Source: HXMU1420-13 sp965601825 | GTDB lineage: Bacteria; Bacteroidota; Rhodothermia; Balneolales; Balneolaceae | DNA length: 64,000 bases | Direction of reading: 5' to 3' | Assembly (NCBI GenBank): GCA_965601825.1 | Contig: OZ271839.1 | Location: 1,116,001-1,180,000 of the forward strand | Shown here: positions 9,238 through 17,692 of the stretch, in pieces | How positions within the stretch are numbered: position 1 is the stretch's first letter | Layout of the letters: each line of letters opens with the position of its first letter | The notes under the pieces: generated by a model | Told to the model about the DNA's origin: nothing | The model's input: only the letters and a program-made list of their open reading frames with translations | Database searches by the model: none | Made by a program: the position numbers and the translations under genes

Positions 9238-10104
9238 TTATTTACTATGGCTGGACGCAAGTTCAGCCATTTTGTTATGGACCTGTTCCGGAGTTTTTAA
9301 CCCTAGGCTCCAGTGAGGTCGTTGTCTATTATACGTCTTTACCGACTCTGATACTAAAGTTTGAAGTTCATGGTGGGTTTGGCATGGATAGATGAGGAAC
9401 TCCTGCTTTAAGATGCCATTGACTCGTTCGGCTAGCGCATTTTGATAGCAATCATATCCCTCGGTCATCGATGGGGTAATGGAATGTTTTGTTAATAGCT
9501 GCTGGTACAGCTTGGAGCAGTATTGCAGCCCTCGATCAGAGTGATGGATAAGTCGGTGGTGGCTACTGCGTGCGCCTATGGCCATTTGTAGTGCCTTACT
9601 CACTTGTTCTGCCGCCATATCCGTGCTAAGGTGATACCCCATGATTTTGCGTGAGTAGGCATCGGTCACCAGCGATAAGTAATAGGTAGCTTCTTGCGCT
9701 TTCACATACGTGATATCACTCACAAACACCTGCTCGGGCGAGCTTGGTGGATGGGCCGACAACAGGTTGGGATATTTACGCATCCAATGTTTGCTGTTGG
9801 TCGTTTTGGTATAGCAGGTACTTGGTGGCACTAATAACCGCTGTTGACGTAAATAGTCAAAAAACCTATCTCTGCCCAGTTTTATACCTAATCGCTCGAA
9901 GTCAGGTTTGAGCAAAAAGTACAACTTCCGTCCTCCAAGTTTGGGCATACTTCGGCGTAGTTCTTCCACCAATGGCCGTATCTGGGTAAGCTCGATCCTA
10001 CGAGCCTGTTGGCGCCTTCGCCTTTGATACATTCCTTGTCGACTACAGCCAAACAACCGGCACAAGCGGGCTAACGAATAGCCTTCCCCTTGCATGGCCC
10101 ACAT
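9238..10104 (-). CDS. IS3-family transposase OrfB (DDE integrase domain)
   Basis: The 288-residue reading frame begins within MWAMQGEGYSLARLCRLFG, an HTH_21-type segment (CSRQGMYQRRRR), followed by the rve-type core. The catalytic acids are visible as D in FVSDITYVKA, D in HHSDRGLQYCS and E in NALAERVNGILKQE, with the usual C-terminal YNRQRPHWSLGLKTPEQVH. OrfB is normally made as a fusion with OrfA by -1 frameshifting; the frame is open back to the slippery site at 10119-10125 (VVRQTMWAM). It catalyses strand cutting and joining at the element ends. No frameshift or stop is seen within it. Confidence 0.92.
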   Translation of the reverse strand: MWAMQGEGYSLARLCRLFGCSRQGMYQRRRRQQARRIELTQIRPLVEELRRSMPKLGGRKLYFLLKPDFERLGIKLGRDRFFDYLRQQRLLVPPSTCYTKTTNSKHWMRKYPNLLSAHPPSSPEQVFVSDITYVKAQEATYYLSLVTDAYSRKIMGYHLSTDMAAEQVSKALQMAIGARSSHHRLIHHSDRGLQYCSKLYQQLLTKHSITPSMTEGYDCYQNALAERVNGILKQEFLIYPCQTHHELQTLVSESVKTYNRQRPHWSLGLKTPEQVHNKMAELASSHSK

Positions 10105-10115
10105 TGTTTGGCGTA

Positions 10116-10472
10116 CTACTTTTTTACCGTGCGCCCTCCATAATGACGCTCCATAGTTTTGATAGCACGAGTTAGTACCTCGTTTTTAAGCTTCTGGTCG
10201 GCAAGCTCCGCTTCCAATCGCTTAATGGTTTGGGCCGGCGTCTGTTTGGCCCGGAGAGGTTTTTTAGCCATAGCTGATGGGTTTGTCCAATCCAAAGTAC
10301 CATGTTTACGTAGCCAAACCAAAACGGTACTAAGTCCTTGAATCCCATACTGCTTTTGAGCTTGTTTATAAGTAAAGTCGCCGCGTTCAACCTGTTGGAC
10401 TACCGATAATTTAAAGCCCATCGGGTAATCACGTTGCGTACGCTTTGTATATGTTTTTGAATTAGTTGACAT
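10116..10472 (-). CDS. IS3-family transposase OrfA (helix-turn-helix)
   Basis: A 118-residue basic protein with an N-terminal HTH (MGFKLSVVQQVERGDFTYKQ) that recognises the IS ends, and a C-terminal leucine-zipper-like coiled coil (TIKRLEAELADQKLKNEVL) that mediates oligomerisation with OrfAB. Its stop codon lies immediately after the slippery heptamer at 10119-10125, and OrfB follows in the -1 frame, the standard arrangement for OrfAB production. The start ATG is 18 bases inside the right terminal repeat. Confidence 0.9.
   Translation of the reverse strand: MSTNSKTYTKRTQRDYPMGFKLSVVQQVERGDFTYKQAQKQYGIQGLSTVLVWLRKHGTLDWTNPSAMAKKPLRAKQTPAQTIKRLEAELADQKLKNEVLTRAIKTMERHYGGRTVKK
10119..10125 (-). 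other. Programmed -1 frameshift heptamer A AAA AAG
   Basis: On the minus strand the end of orfA reads gta aaa aag tag. The heptamer A AAA AAG overlaps the last two lysine codons. A -1 slip gives V-K-K-V-V-R-Q-T-M-W and continues into orfB, yielding the OrfAB fusion transposase. Such A6G sites are well known in IS3-family elements. Confidence 0.8.
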
Positions 10473-10489
10473 TTTTTCGTCTAATTAGT

Positions 10490-10513
10490 GTCAACTTATT
10501 TCAGGACGGGACA
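10490..10513. repeat. IS3-family terminal inverted repeat (orfA side)
   Basis: Perfect 24-base inverted partner of 9200-9223, ending GGACGGGACA. It is followed directly by the second GAA of the target duplication at 10514-10516. Confidence 0.93.
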
Positions 10514-10521
10514 GAATAAAT

Positions 10522-10553
10522 AAAAAAGCCCCTTATTAAACTAAGAGGCTTTT
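10522..10553 (-). terminator. Terminator of the S9 peptidase gene
   Basis: AAAAGCC (10524-10530) pairs with GGCTTTT (10547-10553), with an additional CTT/AAG pairing inside. Read on the minus strand the stem is followed by TTTTTTATTTATT. It lies 16 bases after the peptidase stop. On the plus strand it may originally also have terminated the serine hydrolase gene now separated from it by the IS. Confidence 0.75.
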
Positions 10554-10568
10554 GAGTAGATTAGGTTT

Positions 10569-12476
10569 TTACTCCAAAGTCTCTTCCAACCATTTGTAAA
10601 ACTCACCATGCCATACCTGAGCATTTTGTCCGCTTAAGACCCAGTGATTTTCTTCGGGGAAGTACACTAACTTTGATTTTATTCCTAGCAGTTGAAGCGC
10701 CTGAAATGCTGCTAAGCTTTGTCCATCTGGAACACGATAATCTTTAGCTCCTTGAAAAATAAGCATAGGAGTATCCCAGTTTTTAACAAGATTGATTGGA
10801 TTAAACTGTTCATAGCTTTTTTGAGCTGCTGCATTATCTTCATCCCAATATGGACCACCAATATCCCAATTCACGAAGAAAAGCTCTTCAGTTGTTCCGT
10901 ACATACTGCGAAGATCAAAAACGCCATCATGAGAAATAAAGGTTTTGAATCTGTTTTCATGAATTCCCGCTAAATAGAAAACGGAATATCCTCCGTAACT
11001 GGCACCAACAGCACCAAGTCGGTCAGTATCAACAAATGGTTCTTTGGCCATTTCATCGATTGCAGTGAGATAATCATCCATCACCTGTCCACCCCAATCT
11101 TTCGATATTTCTTCATTCCACTCTACGCCATGACCCGGCATACCGCGACGATTAGGTGCCACGACTATATACCCATGAGCTGCCATCAATTGAAAATTCC
11201 AACGGAAAGAATAGAATTGTGATAATGCTCCTTGTGGTCCGCCTTGTGCATAAAGTAAGGTTGGATATTTCTTTTCAGGATCAAAGTTTGGTGGATATAT
11301 CAACCAGGTAAGCATCTGCTTTCCATCAGTAGTTTCCATCATTCTTTTTTCAATTCTGCTTAATTCGATGGATTCATAAATCTCATTATTTGCAGTACTA
11401 AGTTGAGTGAATGTTTCCTCACTCAGATCATAAGCATAGATTTCAGTTGCATGATTCATGTCTCGACGGGTGACAATTAATCTATCATCTAGATCAGCAA
11501 CGATACTGGTGAGATCGAAAACACCTTCGGTTAGTTGAATTACATTTCCCGGGTCATTTAAACTGACCTCAAACACCTGAATAGTCCCATCTACAGGAGC
11601 GCTGAAATAGATTTTTTCTCCCGATGATGCCCACGTGAAAATGTTTACAGTTCCATCCCATTCAGCAGTTAGATTGGTTTTTTCACCTTCAACTAGAACG
11701 ATTAAATCGTTTTTGTCGGATTCGTAGCCATCACGTTTCATACTTAAATAGGCTAAAGATTCTCCATCTGGACCATAAACCGGATGGGTATCATAACCTA
11801 GATTCTCTTCTGTAAGATTGATGGTTTCACCGGTCTCAATATCATATTGAAACAGATCGGTATTAGTACTTAGAACATATTCGGTACCCGTTTTTTGTTT
11901 GGTAACGTATACAACATATTTACCATCAGGGCGGATGATATAATCATCGGTACCACCGAAAGGAATGGTTGGTGTGAAGAAACGCTGACCTTCCATAATA
12001 TCGATTCCTTCGTCCCAGTCATCGCCATCTTTCTGATGCAAGAAGACATGATTGTATTTTCCTTCCAACCAACGATCCCAATGGCGATAATGCAAGGATT
12101 CATAGATGAGTACATTTGCTTCAGGGTAATCGGGATATAGTTCTTTTCCCTTGACCTGATCAAGTTGTACTTCCTGATGACTTACTTTGAATCTTCCGTC
12201 AGTTGATACTTTTGAATCTGATAAATACTCAACCGAACTCTCGATGATTTCAGGGGCTCCTCCATCAACAGAAACTTTGTATAAAGTTCTTGTTCCTGAA
12301 TTATTTTTTATATCAGGCACATACACCGAATAGATAAGATTTTGCCCATCTTCTGTAACTCCTAATGCACTAACTCGACCCAGTTTCCAGAGTAACTCCG
12401 GAGTCATTCGATCTTGCCCTTGAAGTGCAATCGGTACAAGTAGCACCATTATTAAAACTGCTAATTTTTTCATCAT
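10569..12476 (-). CDS. S9-family prolyl-oligopeptidase-type serine peptidase, secreted
   Basis: A 635-residue protein with signal peptide MMKKLAVLIMVLLVPIALQG (either of two adjacent ATGs can start it). Residues ~25-380 contain beta-propeller-like repeats (for example DGESLAYLSMKRDGYESDKN), and residues ~400-635 an alpha/beta hydrolase domain. The catalytic triad can be placed at S493 in GASYGGYS, D579 in GAKDYRVPD and H611 in EENHWVLSG, all with correct spacing. The family cleaves short peptides, usually after proline or acylated N-terminal residues, in the periplasm or outside. It ends in a good terminator and stands alone on its strand. Confidence 0.9.
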   Translation of the reverse strand: MMKKLAVLIMVLLVPIALQGQDRMTPELLWKLGRVSALGVTEDGQNLIYSVYVPDIKNNSGTRTLYKVSVDGGAPEIIESSVEYLSDSKVSTDGRFKVSHQEVQLDQVKGKELYPDYPEANVLIYESLHYRHWDRWLEGKYNHVFLHQKDGDDWDEGIDIMEGQRFFTPTIPFGGTDDYIIRPDGKYVVYVTKQKTGTEYVLSTNTDLFQYDIETGETINLTEENLGYDTHPVYGPDGESLAYLSMKRDGYESDKNDLIVLVEGEKTNLTAEWDGTVNIFTWASSGEKIYFSAPVDGTIQVFEVSLNDPGNVIQLTEGVFDLTSIVADLDDRLIVTRRDMNHATEIYAYDLSEETFTQLSTANNEIYESIELSRIEKRMMETTDGKQMLTWLIYPPNFDPEKKYPTLLYAQGGPQGALSQFYSFRWNFQLMAAHGYIVVAPNRRGMPGHGVEWNEEISKDWGGQVMDDYLTAIDEMAKEPFVDTDRLGAVGASYGGYSVFYLAGIHENRFKTFISHDGVFDLRSMYGTTEELFFVNWDIGGPYWDEDNAAAQKSYEQFNPINLVKNWDTPMLIFQGAKDYRVPDGQSLAAFQALQLLGIKSKLVYFPEENHWVLSGQNAQVWHGEFYKWLEETLE

Positions 12477-12559
12477 TCTATTAACTGTGATTATTGTTCA
12501 TATCCACTTAGCATAGTGAAGAAATATGATTGAATTATGAATACAGAATTCGATGAATA

Positions 12560-12586
12560 AAAAAGCCCCGTCATACGAGGCTTTTT
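12560..12586 (-). terminator. Terminator of the GNAT/sterol-desaturase operon
   Basis: AAAAAGCC (12560-12567) pairs with GGCTTTTT (12579-12586), with an inner CGT/ACG pairing and a 3-base loop. The minus-strand product ends in a T-rich run TTTTTTATTC. It is placed 10 bases downstream of the acetyltransferase stop. Confidence 0.85.
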
Positions 12587-12595
12587 AGAGCTTAA

Positions 12596-13426
12596 TCAAA
12601 ACTCAAATAACCAATTCTGTCGTTGATAGGCAGCATTAAATCCATGGCGAATCATATTACGATAGCTATTTACTTTTTTCGTTGGAGTCTCTTCAGCAGT
12701 CTCAGCGGTGAGGGTTATTACACCAGCGTTAAATGCATCTTTTAATCTTTTTTGGATTAATAATGATTGGGCTCCCAGACCTCGAAAATTGGGCAAAGTC
12801 CCGGCAAAAGCCAAAGATCCCATTTCACCATCAATGTATAGTGCTCCAGCAGCAATGGCAGATCCAGACTTTCTTACAACATAATGTCTATACCCGGGTG
12901 CACCGACTACTGATGCTAACCAGGGAATAATTCGAGTATCTTTCCAATCAAAACTCATATAAATGATTTGAGCAAAAAGATCAGCATTCTGTTTATCGAT
13001 CAATTCGATGGTAAGATCTGAAGCTTGTTTAATCTCGATATTTTCAGTGTTACGATAGAGTTTCGTCCAATTATTGTGATGTTTAAAATTGAATTTTCTT
13101 AGCAACATGTCCAGTTCTGTATCCACTAGTTGAGGTGGTAATTGCAGCATAAACCGATTACTCCCAGCCTTTCGATAGAAATCAATTACATGCTCAATTG
13201 TTGCTTGACTTATTTCAGTTTGTGATCCAAAACCAATCACTCTATTCAATACGAGAACATCAATCTCCGGAATAGAGCAAGCAACGCCATCGTCAATTAT
13301 TGATGCATACGATTTAATTGGGCCATCGATGTTATAATATTGCATCCAGTAGCTTGCTTCAATGTGTTCAAGCTTTCTTAATAGAGATCGAGTTATGGTG
13401 GTTTTAGTTAAGATGTTATCCATCAT
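12596..13426 (-). CDS. GNAT-family N-acetyltransferase
   Basis: A 276-residue soluble protein. The C-terminal half has the acetyl-CoA binding layout: YVVRKSGSAIAAGALYIDG (beta strands 2-4), then AGTLPNFRGLGAQSLLIQKRL, where R-G-L-G-A is motif A, then a Y-R-N-M-I-R-H-GF ending typical of GNAT proteins. The N-terminal ~130 residues look like a second, degenerate GNAT-like half (DFYRKAGSNRFMLQLPP). The ATG overlaps the stop codon of the upstream desaturase by ATGA, so the two are translationally coupled. The acceptor substrate is unknown. Confidence 0.78.
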   Translation of the reverse strand: MMDNILTKTTITRSLLRKLEHIEASYWMQYYNIDGPIKSYASIIDDGVACSIPEIDVLVLNRVIGFGSQTEISQATIEHVIDFYRKAGSNRFMLQLPPQLVDTELDMLLRKFNFKHHNNWTKLYRNTENIEIKQASDLTIELIDKQNADLFAQIIYMSFDWKDTRIIPWLASVVGAPGYRHYVVRKSGSAIAAGALYIDGEMGSLAFAGTLPNFRGLGAQSLLIQKRLKDAFNAGVITLTAETAEETPTKKVNSYRNMIRHGFNAAYQRQNWLFEF

Positions 13427-14187
13427 TCTACCTCGCTCGAGATATCTTTGAACAACAGCATATCCTTTACTTTCGCAGATGCTCCATCAAAAAATCCATT
13501 CTCATTCTCATATTCAGCAGGATTATAGAAGGTGCCAAAGATGATATCCCATATAGGTAAATCTGAATAGTTGTATTTATGAATGCCTCTACCATGATGA
13601 ATGGAGTGACTTTCTGGACGTTGTATGATATAGCCTAACCAACGTGGAGTTGTGATATTTGCATGCTGGAAAATGGACAGAAAGTTTAATAGCAGTATAA
13701 CAACTGTTATAGACTGAGGTGATAGTCCAATTAAAAAGGCGAATACAAAGCTTCCCACAAATGTGAAAGAAATCATATCCATTGGAGAAAAATAGAATGC
13801 GCCAAATGTATCTAGTCGCTCAGCGCTATGGTGCATTTGGTGAAATACACGCCACATCCAATCAAAATGGTGAACAGATCTGTGATAAACATAGATGAAG
13901 AATTGATAGATAATCATTCCAATAATCACACTAAGAACAGTTCCAAGACCTGATATATCAATAATCAAGTATGGAGTTAGAAGGGGATCTACCCATATTG
14001 GTAAATACGAGGAAAGAAAGAAGAAGCCGAAAAACCAAGTTATTCCCTTTAGCTTCCAATATTTAATCTTCGGCAAAGATCTGGCAGGCCAATTGGCTTC
14101 CCAAATCATTAAACCGGCATACATCAGAATAACGATTAGTGAAATTGGATCTAATAATAAATCCAATGGTGAGGGTAAGTTTGTCAT
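13423..14187 (-). CDS. Sterol desaturase / fatty-acid hydroxylase family membrane protein
   Basis: A 254-residue membrane protein with about five hydrophobic segments and the histidine clusters of the di-iron hydroxylase family: HRSVHH, HQMHH and HSIHH, plus H in FQHANIT. Members insert hydroxyls or double bonds into lipids, such as sterols, carotenoids and fatty acids, using O2 and a reductant in the membrane. It is the first gene of a two-gene operon with the GNAT protein (4-base overlap). A cluster of CGTAAG/CTTACG half-sites lies at 14227-14245, just upstream. Confidence 0.85.
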   Translation of the reverse strand: MTNLPSPLDLLLDPISLIVILMYAGLMIWEANWPARSLPKIKYWKLKGITWFFGFFFLSSYLPIWVDPLLTPYLIIDISGLGTVLSVIIGMIIYQFFIYVYHRSVHHFDWMWRVFHQMHHSAERLDTFGAFYFSPMDMISFTFVGSFVFAFLIGLSPQSITVVILLLNFLSIFQHANITTPRWLGYIIQRPESHSIHHGRGIHKYNYSDLPIWDIIFGTFYNPAEYENENGFFDGASAKVKDMLLFKDISSEVE

Positions 14188-14226
14188 TTCAAATAAAATT
14201 AGAGTTTAGGTTACTTACCCTAATTG

Positions 14227-14245
14227 CGTAAGAAATGACCTTACG
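14227..14245. promoter_or_regulatory. Putative operator, inverted repeat CGTAAG-N7-CTTACG
   Basis: CGTAAG (14227-14232) and CTTACG (14240-14245) form an inverted repeat, with a further GTAAG at 14248-14252 and a GTTACTTAC upstream. It lies 40 to 58 bases before the sterol desaturase start, a natural place for a regulator. A related palindrome ATTACGTAAT occurs at 16082-16091 before the TPR gene. The regulator is not known. Confidence 0.4.
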
Positions 14246-14273
14246 ATGTAAGATTTTTAGGATCGTTGATTAC

Positions 14274-16061
14274 TCAGATGCCTTCTATCTCCCAATCCAC
14301 ATAATGTTCGGGAGAGTATGAACAGTATATGCCTGTTTTGATTGAGTTTTCTAAATGTTTGGATAACTGAGGGTGATTAGCATTCATTTTTTTGATGCTA
14401 TCCCTAATGCGCAAAGTCACAGCTGATCTGGCCCTATCAGCTGATGTCGCAGCCTTTCTGCTCATTCCTTTCAACCCTAAAGTTGACGATAGGTGATCAA
14501 GAATTTGATCGTATTCTAAACTTAGTGCTTCAATTTTCGATTCATTATGAAGTTGTTCAGCTTCCTGAATCTCCTCCTGAAGTTGCTCCAATCTCTCTTT
14601 ATAGTCTAATTTTGATTGTTCATCAGTCAGATCAATACCTCCAGATATAATGACATTTGAACCTGCTAATTCAAGGCAATGCACTTCTTTCCCTTGTTTT
14701 GCTAAAAGCTTGGCGATATCAATTAATCCCTTAGATGACCTAATATTTATACTCTTACCGAGAAATGAACATTGAACCTGATTACCATTGAATGTGAATC
14801 TTCCATGATTTTCCTGATATCGTCTGTTCTGATTCTTCTCCATTGTGTTATTAGAGAAGGATTTTTCTTCAGCAATAAAACTCCAAAATGATTCTAGTCT
14901 AGAACTGTCCTTATAAGGATTTACTTCTTTATGCCAGTCTAATGCCTGATCGTTTTTTGGTTTGTCTTCGAAATAAATATGAGATTGATAATTCTCTAAA
15001 AAAAACTCCCAATAGTGCTGTACCATTGTTTTATCATTCTGATAATAGCTGGCAGCAGCTAAATAAACTGGGAAGTCGATGTAAGCTCTGGACAGATCAA
15101 TTTTTGAACCAATCTCTAAAGCTTTTTTGAAATCACCCAATTCAAAGTATAAAGTAGCCCCAACTGTTAGGTAGTTATCTTCATGAAGAGGGTTGAGTTT
15201 TTTTGCCTTGTGATATAATTCAAGTGCTTCAGTATTAAAACCAAGAAAAAGGAATGAAAATGCTATCTGAATAAGATTTCCAGCATCATTTGAGTTCATC
15301 TTCAGCGATTTTCTTAGGTAGTATTCGGCTTGATCAAATTCTTTTTCAAAAAGTAATACGCGTCCTAATATGGCCAGTGAGATGTAATCATTTTCATTAA
15401 GCTCAATAGCTTTCAAGGCATATTTCTTGGCGCCTAGTTGACTCAATTCCCAACGATCCCAAAGCTGACAACTCCATTCATTAAAGTAACTTGACGAAAT
15501 GCCGGAATAGGCACGGGCAAAGTCCGGTTGTTTTTCTAATGCCTTCTCAAAATAGAATCGAGCTTTCTCATCAGCTTTCGGAGTTTTAATATTCAAGTGA
15601 GAGGTACCCAACGTAAATAGTTCGTATGCATCAAGTTGAACTTCCGGTTTTTTATATGAGTGAGAAAGAATTGACTCGTTTAGCTGTTTACTTAGAATGT
15701 TTGTTGCTTTTACAACCGTTTGGTCGATGATATCAAACCAGCTATTCAAATCGATAATATCTGAGTAGTTATAAATTATCTTTGAAGAAGGGTATTCAAT
15801 CAGTTGTATCGTTAATTGAATAGTGTCACTTTTTATTCTAAAAGAACCAGTTATAATGTGAGATACATCAAATTGGCTTAGTTCATCAACACTATTTATG
15901 GTTAGATGCTCTGTTGTTAAATAAGAGAGAACTGAAAGTCCTTGAAACAGTGATAAGTGATGAACTAAATCTTCTTCAAAATGAAGAGCTGATACACTTT
16001 TTCCATCGTGTTTTTTAAATGGTAGAACGGCAAGTGTTATTTCAGATGGCATGAAGTACAA
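14274..16061 (-). CDS. TolB-N-like/TPR protein with unusual C-terminal domain
   Basis: A 595-residue cytosolic protein. Residues ~5-140 match the TolB-N/FlgO-like module (LAVLPFKKHDG ... HIITGSFRIKSDTIQLTIQLIE), seen in many TPR proteins linked to adenylate cyclases. Residues ~165-340 contain tetratricopeptide repeats (ARFYFEKALEKQPDFARAY, AEYYLRKSLKMNSNDAG). The last ~200 residues have a coiled coil (LEQLQEEIQEAEQL) and the segment SADRARSAVTLRIRDSIKKM with TGIYCSYSPE at the end, a pattern recalled from the C-termini of some actinobacterial and rhizobial TPR/cyclase proteins. No DNA-binding or catalytic domain is seen, so a scaffold or sensor role is inferred. Confidence 0.72.
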   Translation of the reverse strand: MYFMPSEITLAVLPFKKHDGKSVSALHFEEDLVHHLSLFQGLSVLSYLTTEHLTINSVDELSQFDVSHIITGSFRIKSDTIQLTIQLIEYPSSKIIYNYSDIIDLNSWFDIIDQTVVKATNILSKQLNESILSHSYKKPEVQLDAYELFTLGTSHLNIKTPKADEKARFYFEKALEKQPDFARAYSGISSSYFNEWSCQLWDRWELSQLGAKKYALKAIELNENDYISLAILGRVLLFEKEFDQAEYYLRKSLKMNSNDAGNLIQIAFSFLFLGFNTEALELYHKAKKLNPLHEDNYLTVGATLYFELGDFKKALEIGSKIDLSRAYIDFPVYLAAASYYQNDKTMVQHYWEFFLENYQSHIYFEDKPKNDQALDWHKEVNPYKDSSRLESFWSFIAEEKSFSNNTMEKNQNRRYQENHGRFTFNGNQVQCSFLGKSINIRSSKGLIDIAKLLAKQGKEVHCLELAGSNVIISGGIDLTDEQSKLDYKERLEQLQEEIQEAEQLHNESKIEALSLEYDQILDHLSSTLGLKGMSRKAATSADRARSAVTLRIRDSIKKMNANHPQLSKHLENSIKTGIYCSYSPEHYVDWEIEGI

Positions 16062-16081
16062 AGACTTTTCAAAGTTGAGCC

Positions 16082-16091
16082 ATTACGTAAT
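16082..16091. promoter_or_regulatory. Perfect palindrome ATTACGTAAT upstream of the TPR gene
   Basis: A 10-base perfect palindrome lies 20 bases before the ATG of the TolB-N/TPR gene. It shares the TTACG/CGTAA half-site with the inverted repeat at 14227-14245, so the two may be bound by one regulator. The evidence is sequence similarity alone. Confidence 0.35.
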
Positions 16092-16184
16092 TTCCAATCA
16101 TAAAGTTAGACTCAAATCTACCTATCATCAAAAATAACATTCAATTAAAATATTCTTTCATAGAAAGAAACACAAAAGCACGAA

Positions 16185-16664
16185 CTACTTAGGTGTATTT
16201 GAATTCGTGTTTGAAGCCTTTGCTGTTACATGCATTGCAATTGTAGGTTTATCATTCTCCACTTCTCCCTGCACATTTCTTGGTTTCATCTTTAACCCAA
16301 AGAATGGCCGTAGTATCCAAATTCTTCGAATGATGAATTCATAAATGATATAACAAACAGCGAAAGTGAAAACTACTATCAGTACGAACTTCAACATAAC
16401 TGGCATCTGAAGAGGGAGAATAATTAATGACCAAGCATATAACGCAAACATGTGAATGATATATACCGGATATGCAGCCTGACTTAGATATGTTAAGACT
16501 CTACTCGGTCGGTTCATGAAGTGATAACCGATTCCAAACAAGCTGAAAATCCACATATTTGATTCAATAGCCATTAGATAAACAGGTGCATTGGATTCAA
16601 AAATTGTAATTCGCAATGTGAATAATGTGATGGCAAATGTGCCATATAACCAGCTCCATTTTAT
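16185..16664 (-). pseudogene. 5'-truncated copy of an acyltransferase-3-type gene
   Basis: This frame reproduces the last ~140 residues of the acyltransferase at 28607-29761: over the first ~117 residues from RITIFES only about seven substitutions separate them (for example N/S, W/G, V/A). The similarity extends upstream at the DNA level to about 16663 (W-S-W-L-Y-G) and then stops abruptly; an in-frame TAA follows a few codons earlier. The full-length gene has ~240 further N-terminal residues, including the R/H-D-x-D-W-L-R-V start region, which are missing here. It is a gene remnant in the same orientation as the intact copy 12.4 kb away. Translation of a small membrane protein is possible but unlikely. 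Confidence 0.82.
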
Positions 16665-17046
16665 GCATTACGTTTCTCCATTAGTTGAATTCTCAATTCT
16701 TGATCCAAATCATGGGTTTGTTCTAATTCAACCTTAGTGACTCATAGGGTGTTTGAGTAAAAAACAATTCGAAGCTTATAAGAACTGCTGAAGAAAATAC
16801 AGTGAGTTTTAGGTGTGAAAAAGGGTAAGCTTAGTGCTGACTAGAGTAATCATTTAAAATAAATAGGCGTATATGTAGACCTGTAATGAAAATTGGTAAA
16901 TGATTCTGATAGTTGAATTATGCTTGAAATGGATTTATTGCCTGGAATGTGACTCTTAGCGAATGGATATAAGAGAATTCGACTTATCTAGCTCAAGGAA
17001 ATTATAAACAAATGTAGCAGACTATAATAAAAACATTCAAAAACCA
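16665..17046. other. Intergenic region with no recognised gene
   Basis: These 382 bases between the truncated acyltransferase and the SAP-like gene hold no ORF with coding character. The sequence TTTGAGTAAA at 16752-16761 recurs at 18713-18722, upstream of the S41 protease gene, both times preceded by TGACT within 20 bases. This is the only structure noticed. Confidence 0.5.
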
Positions 17047-17643
17047 ATGAAAAAACCGGACTTTGAAGCAATAACATCAGGAGAAGAATTTAATACGTGG
17101 TATTGGTCTAAAGATGAAATGTCAGATATCTGTAAGCAACTAGGTTTGCCATATTCAGGTCGTAAGTTTGATTTAAGGGACAGGATAATGTTCGCTCTTG
17201 ACAACAATGGAGCAGTTCTGCCAATTGCGGATAAGCAAGTAAAAAAATCATCATTTAATTGGGCACGTGCGGATTTAAACTTACAAACAAAAATAACTGA
17301 CAATGTTTCTTTTGGACCCAATTTCAGACGATTTATGAAAAAAGAGATAGGAGATAATTTCTCATGCCACGGAGATTTTATGGAATGGATTAGAAGTAAT
17401 GAAGGCAAAACGCTAAAAGAGGCAATCGAAAAATACCATGAGCTAGAAAAAAGGAAAGAAGATCCAAATTTTGAGAGAAAAATAGCTGATTATAATATGT
17501 TTAATCAGTACACAAGAGATTTTTTAAAAGATAATCCGGAAATGAACATCAAATCAGTCCGGAAATATTGGATGCTTAAAAAACAACTGCCAACAAAAAA
17601 TGGATTTGTTAGATATGAAAAGTCTGATCTAAATCTTGAATAA
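17047..17643 (+). CDS. SAP-domain/DUF6434 protein
   Basis: A 198-residue basic, soluble protein. The first ~60 residues (FNTWYWSKDEMSDICKQLG ... GRKFDLRDRIMFALDN) have the helix-extended loop-helix shape of SAP nucleic-acid-binding motifs. The middle (SFNWARADLNLQTKITDNVS, FGPNFRRFMKKEIG) fits DUF6434, which commonly follows it. The C-terminus is a charged helix region. Homologues are small stand-alone proteins in Bacillota and Bacteroidota with no assigned function. It lies 50 bases before the AraC regulator on the same strand. Confidence 0.7.
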   Translation: MKKPDFEAITSGEEFNTWYWSKDEMSDICKQLGLPYSGRKFDLRDRIMFALDNNGAVLPIADKQVKKSSFNWARADLNLQTKITDNVSFGPNFRRFMKKEIGDNFSCHGDFMEWIRSNEGKTLKEAIEKYHELEKRKEDPNFERKIADYNMFNQYTRDFLKDNPEMNIKSVRKYWMLKKQLPTKNGFVRYEKSDLNLE

Positions 17644-17692
17644 AGTAAATAATAAATGAGCATTCAGTTTTGAAAAGGTATATGGTGAATAA

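Larger units (their letters stand above)
9200..10513 (-). mobile_element. IS3-family insertion sequence, apparently complete
   Basis: A 1314-base element begins TGTCCCGTCCTGAAATAAG at 9200 and ends with the perfect 24-base inverted copy at 10490-10513. It is flanked by a 3-base direct repeat GAA (9197-9199 and 10514-10516) consistent with target duplication. It carries orfA and orfB on the minus strand with an A6G slippery heptamer between them. The two-ORF layout, DDE catalytic domain and size fit the IS3 family (IS150-like). Its base composition looks richer in G+C than the flanks by eye. All visible parts are intact, so it could be active. Confidence 0.93.
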
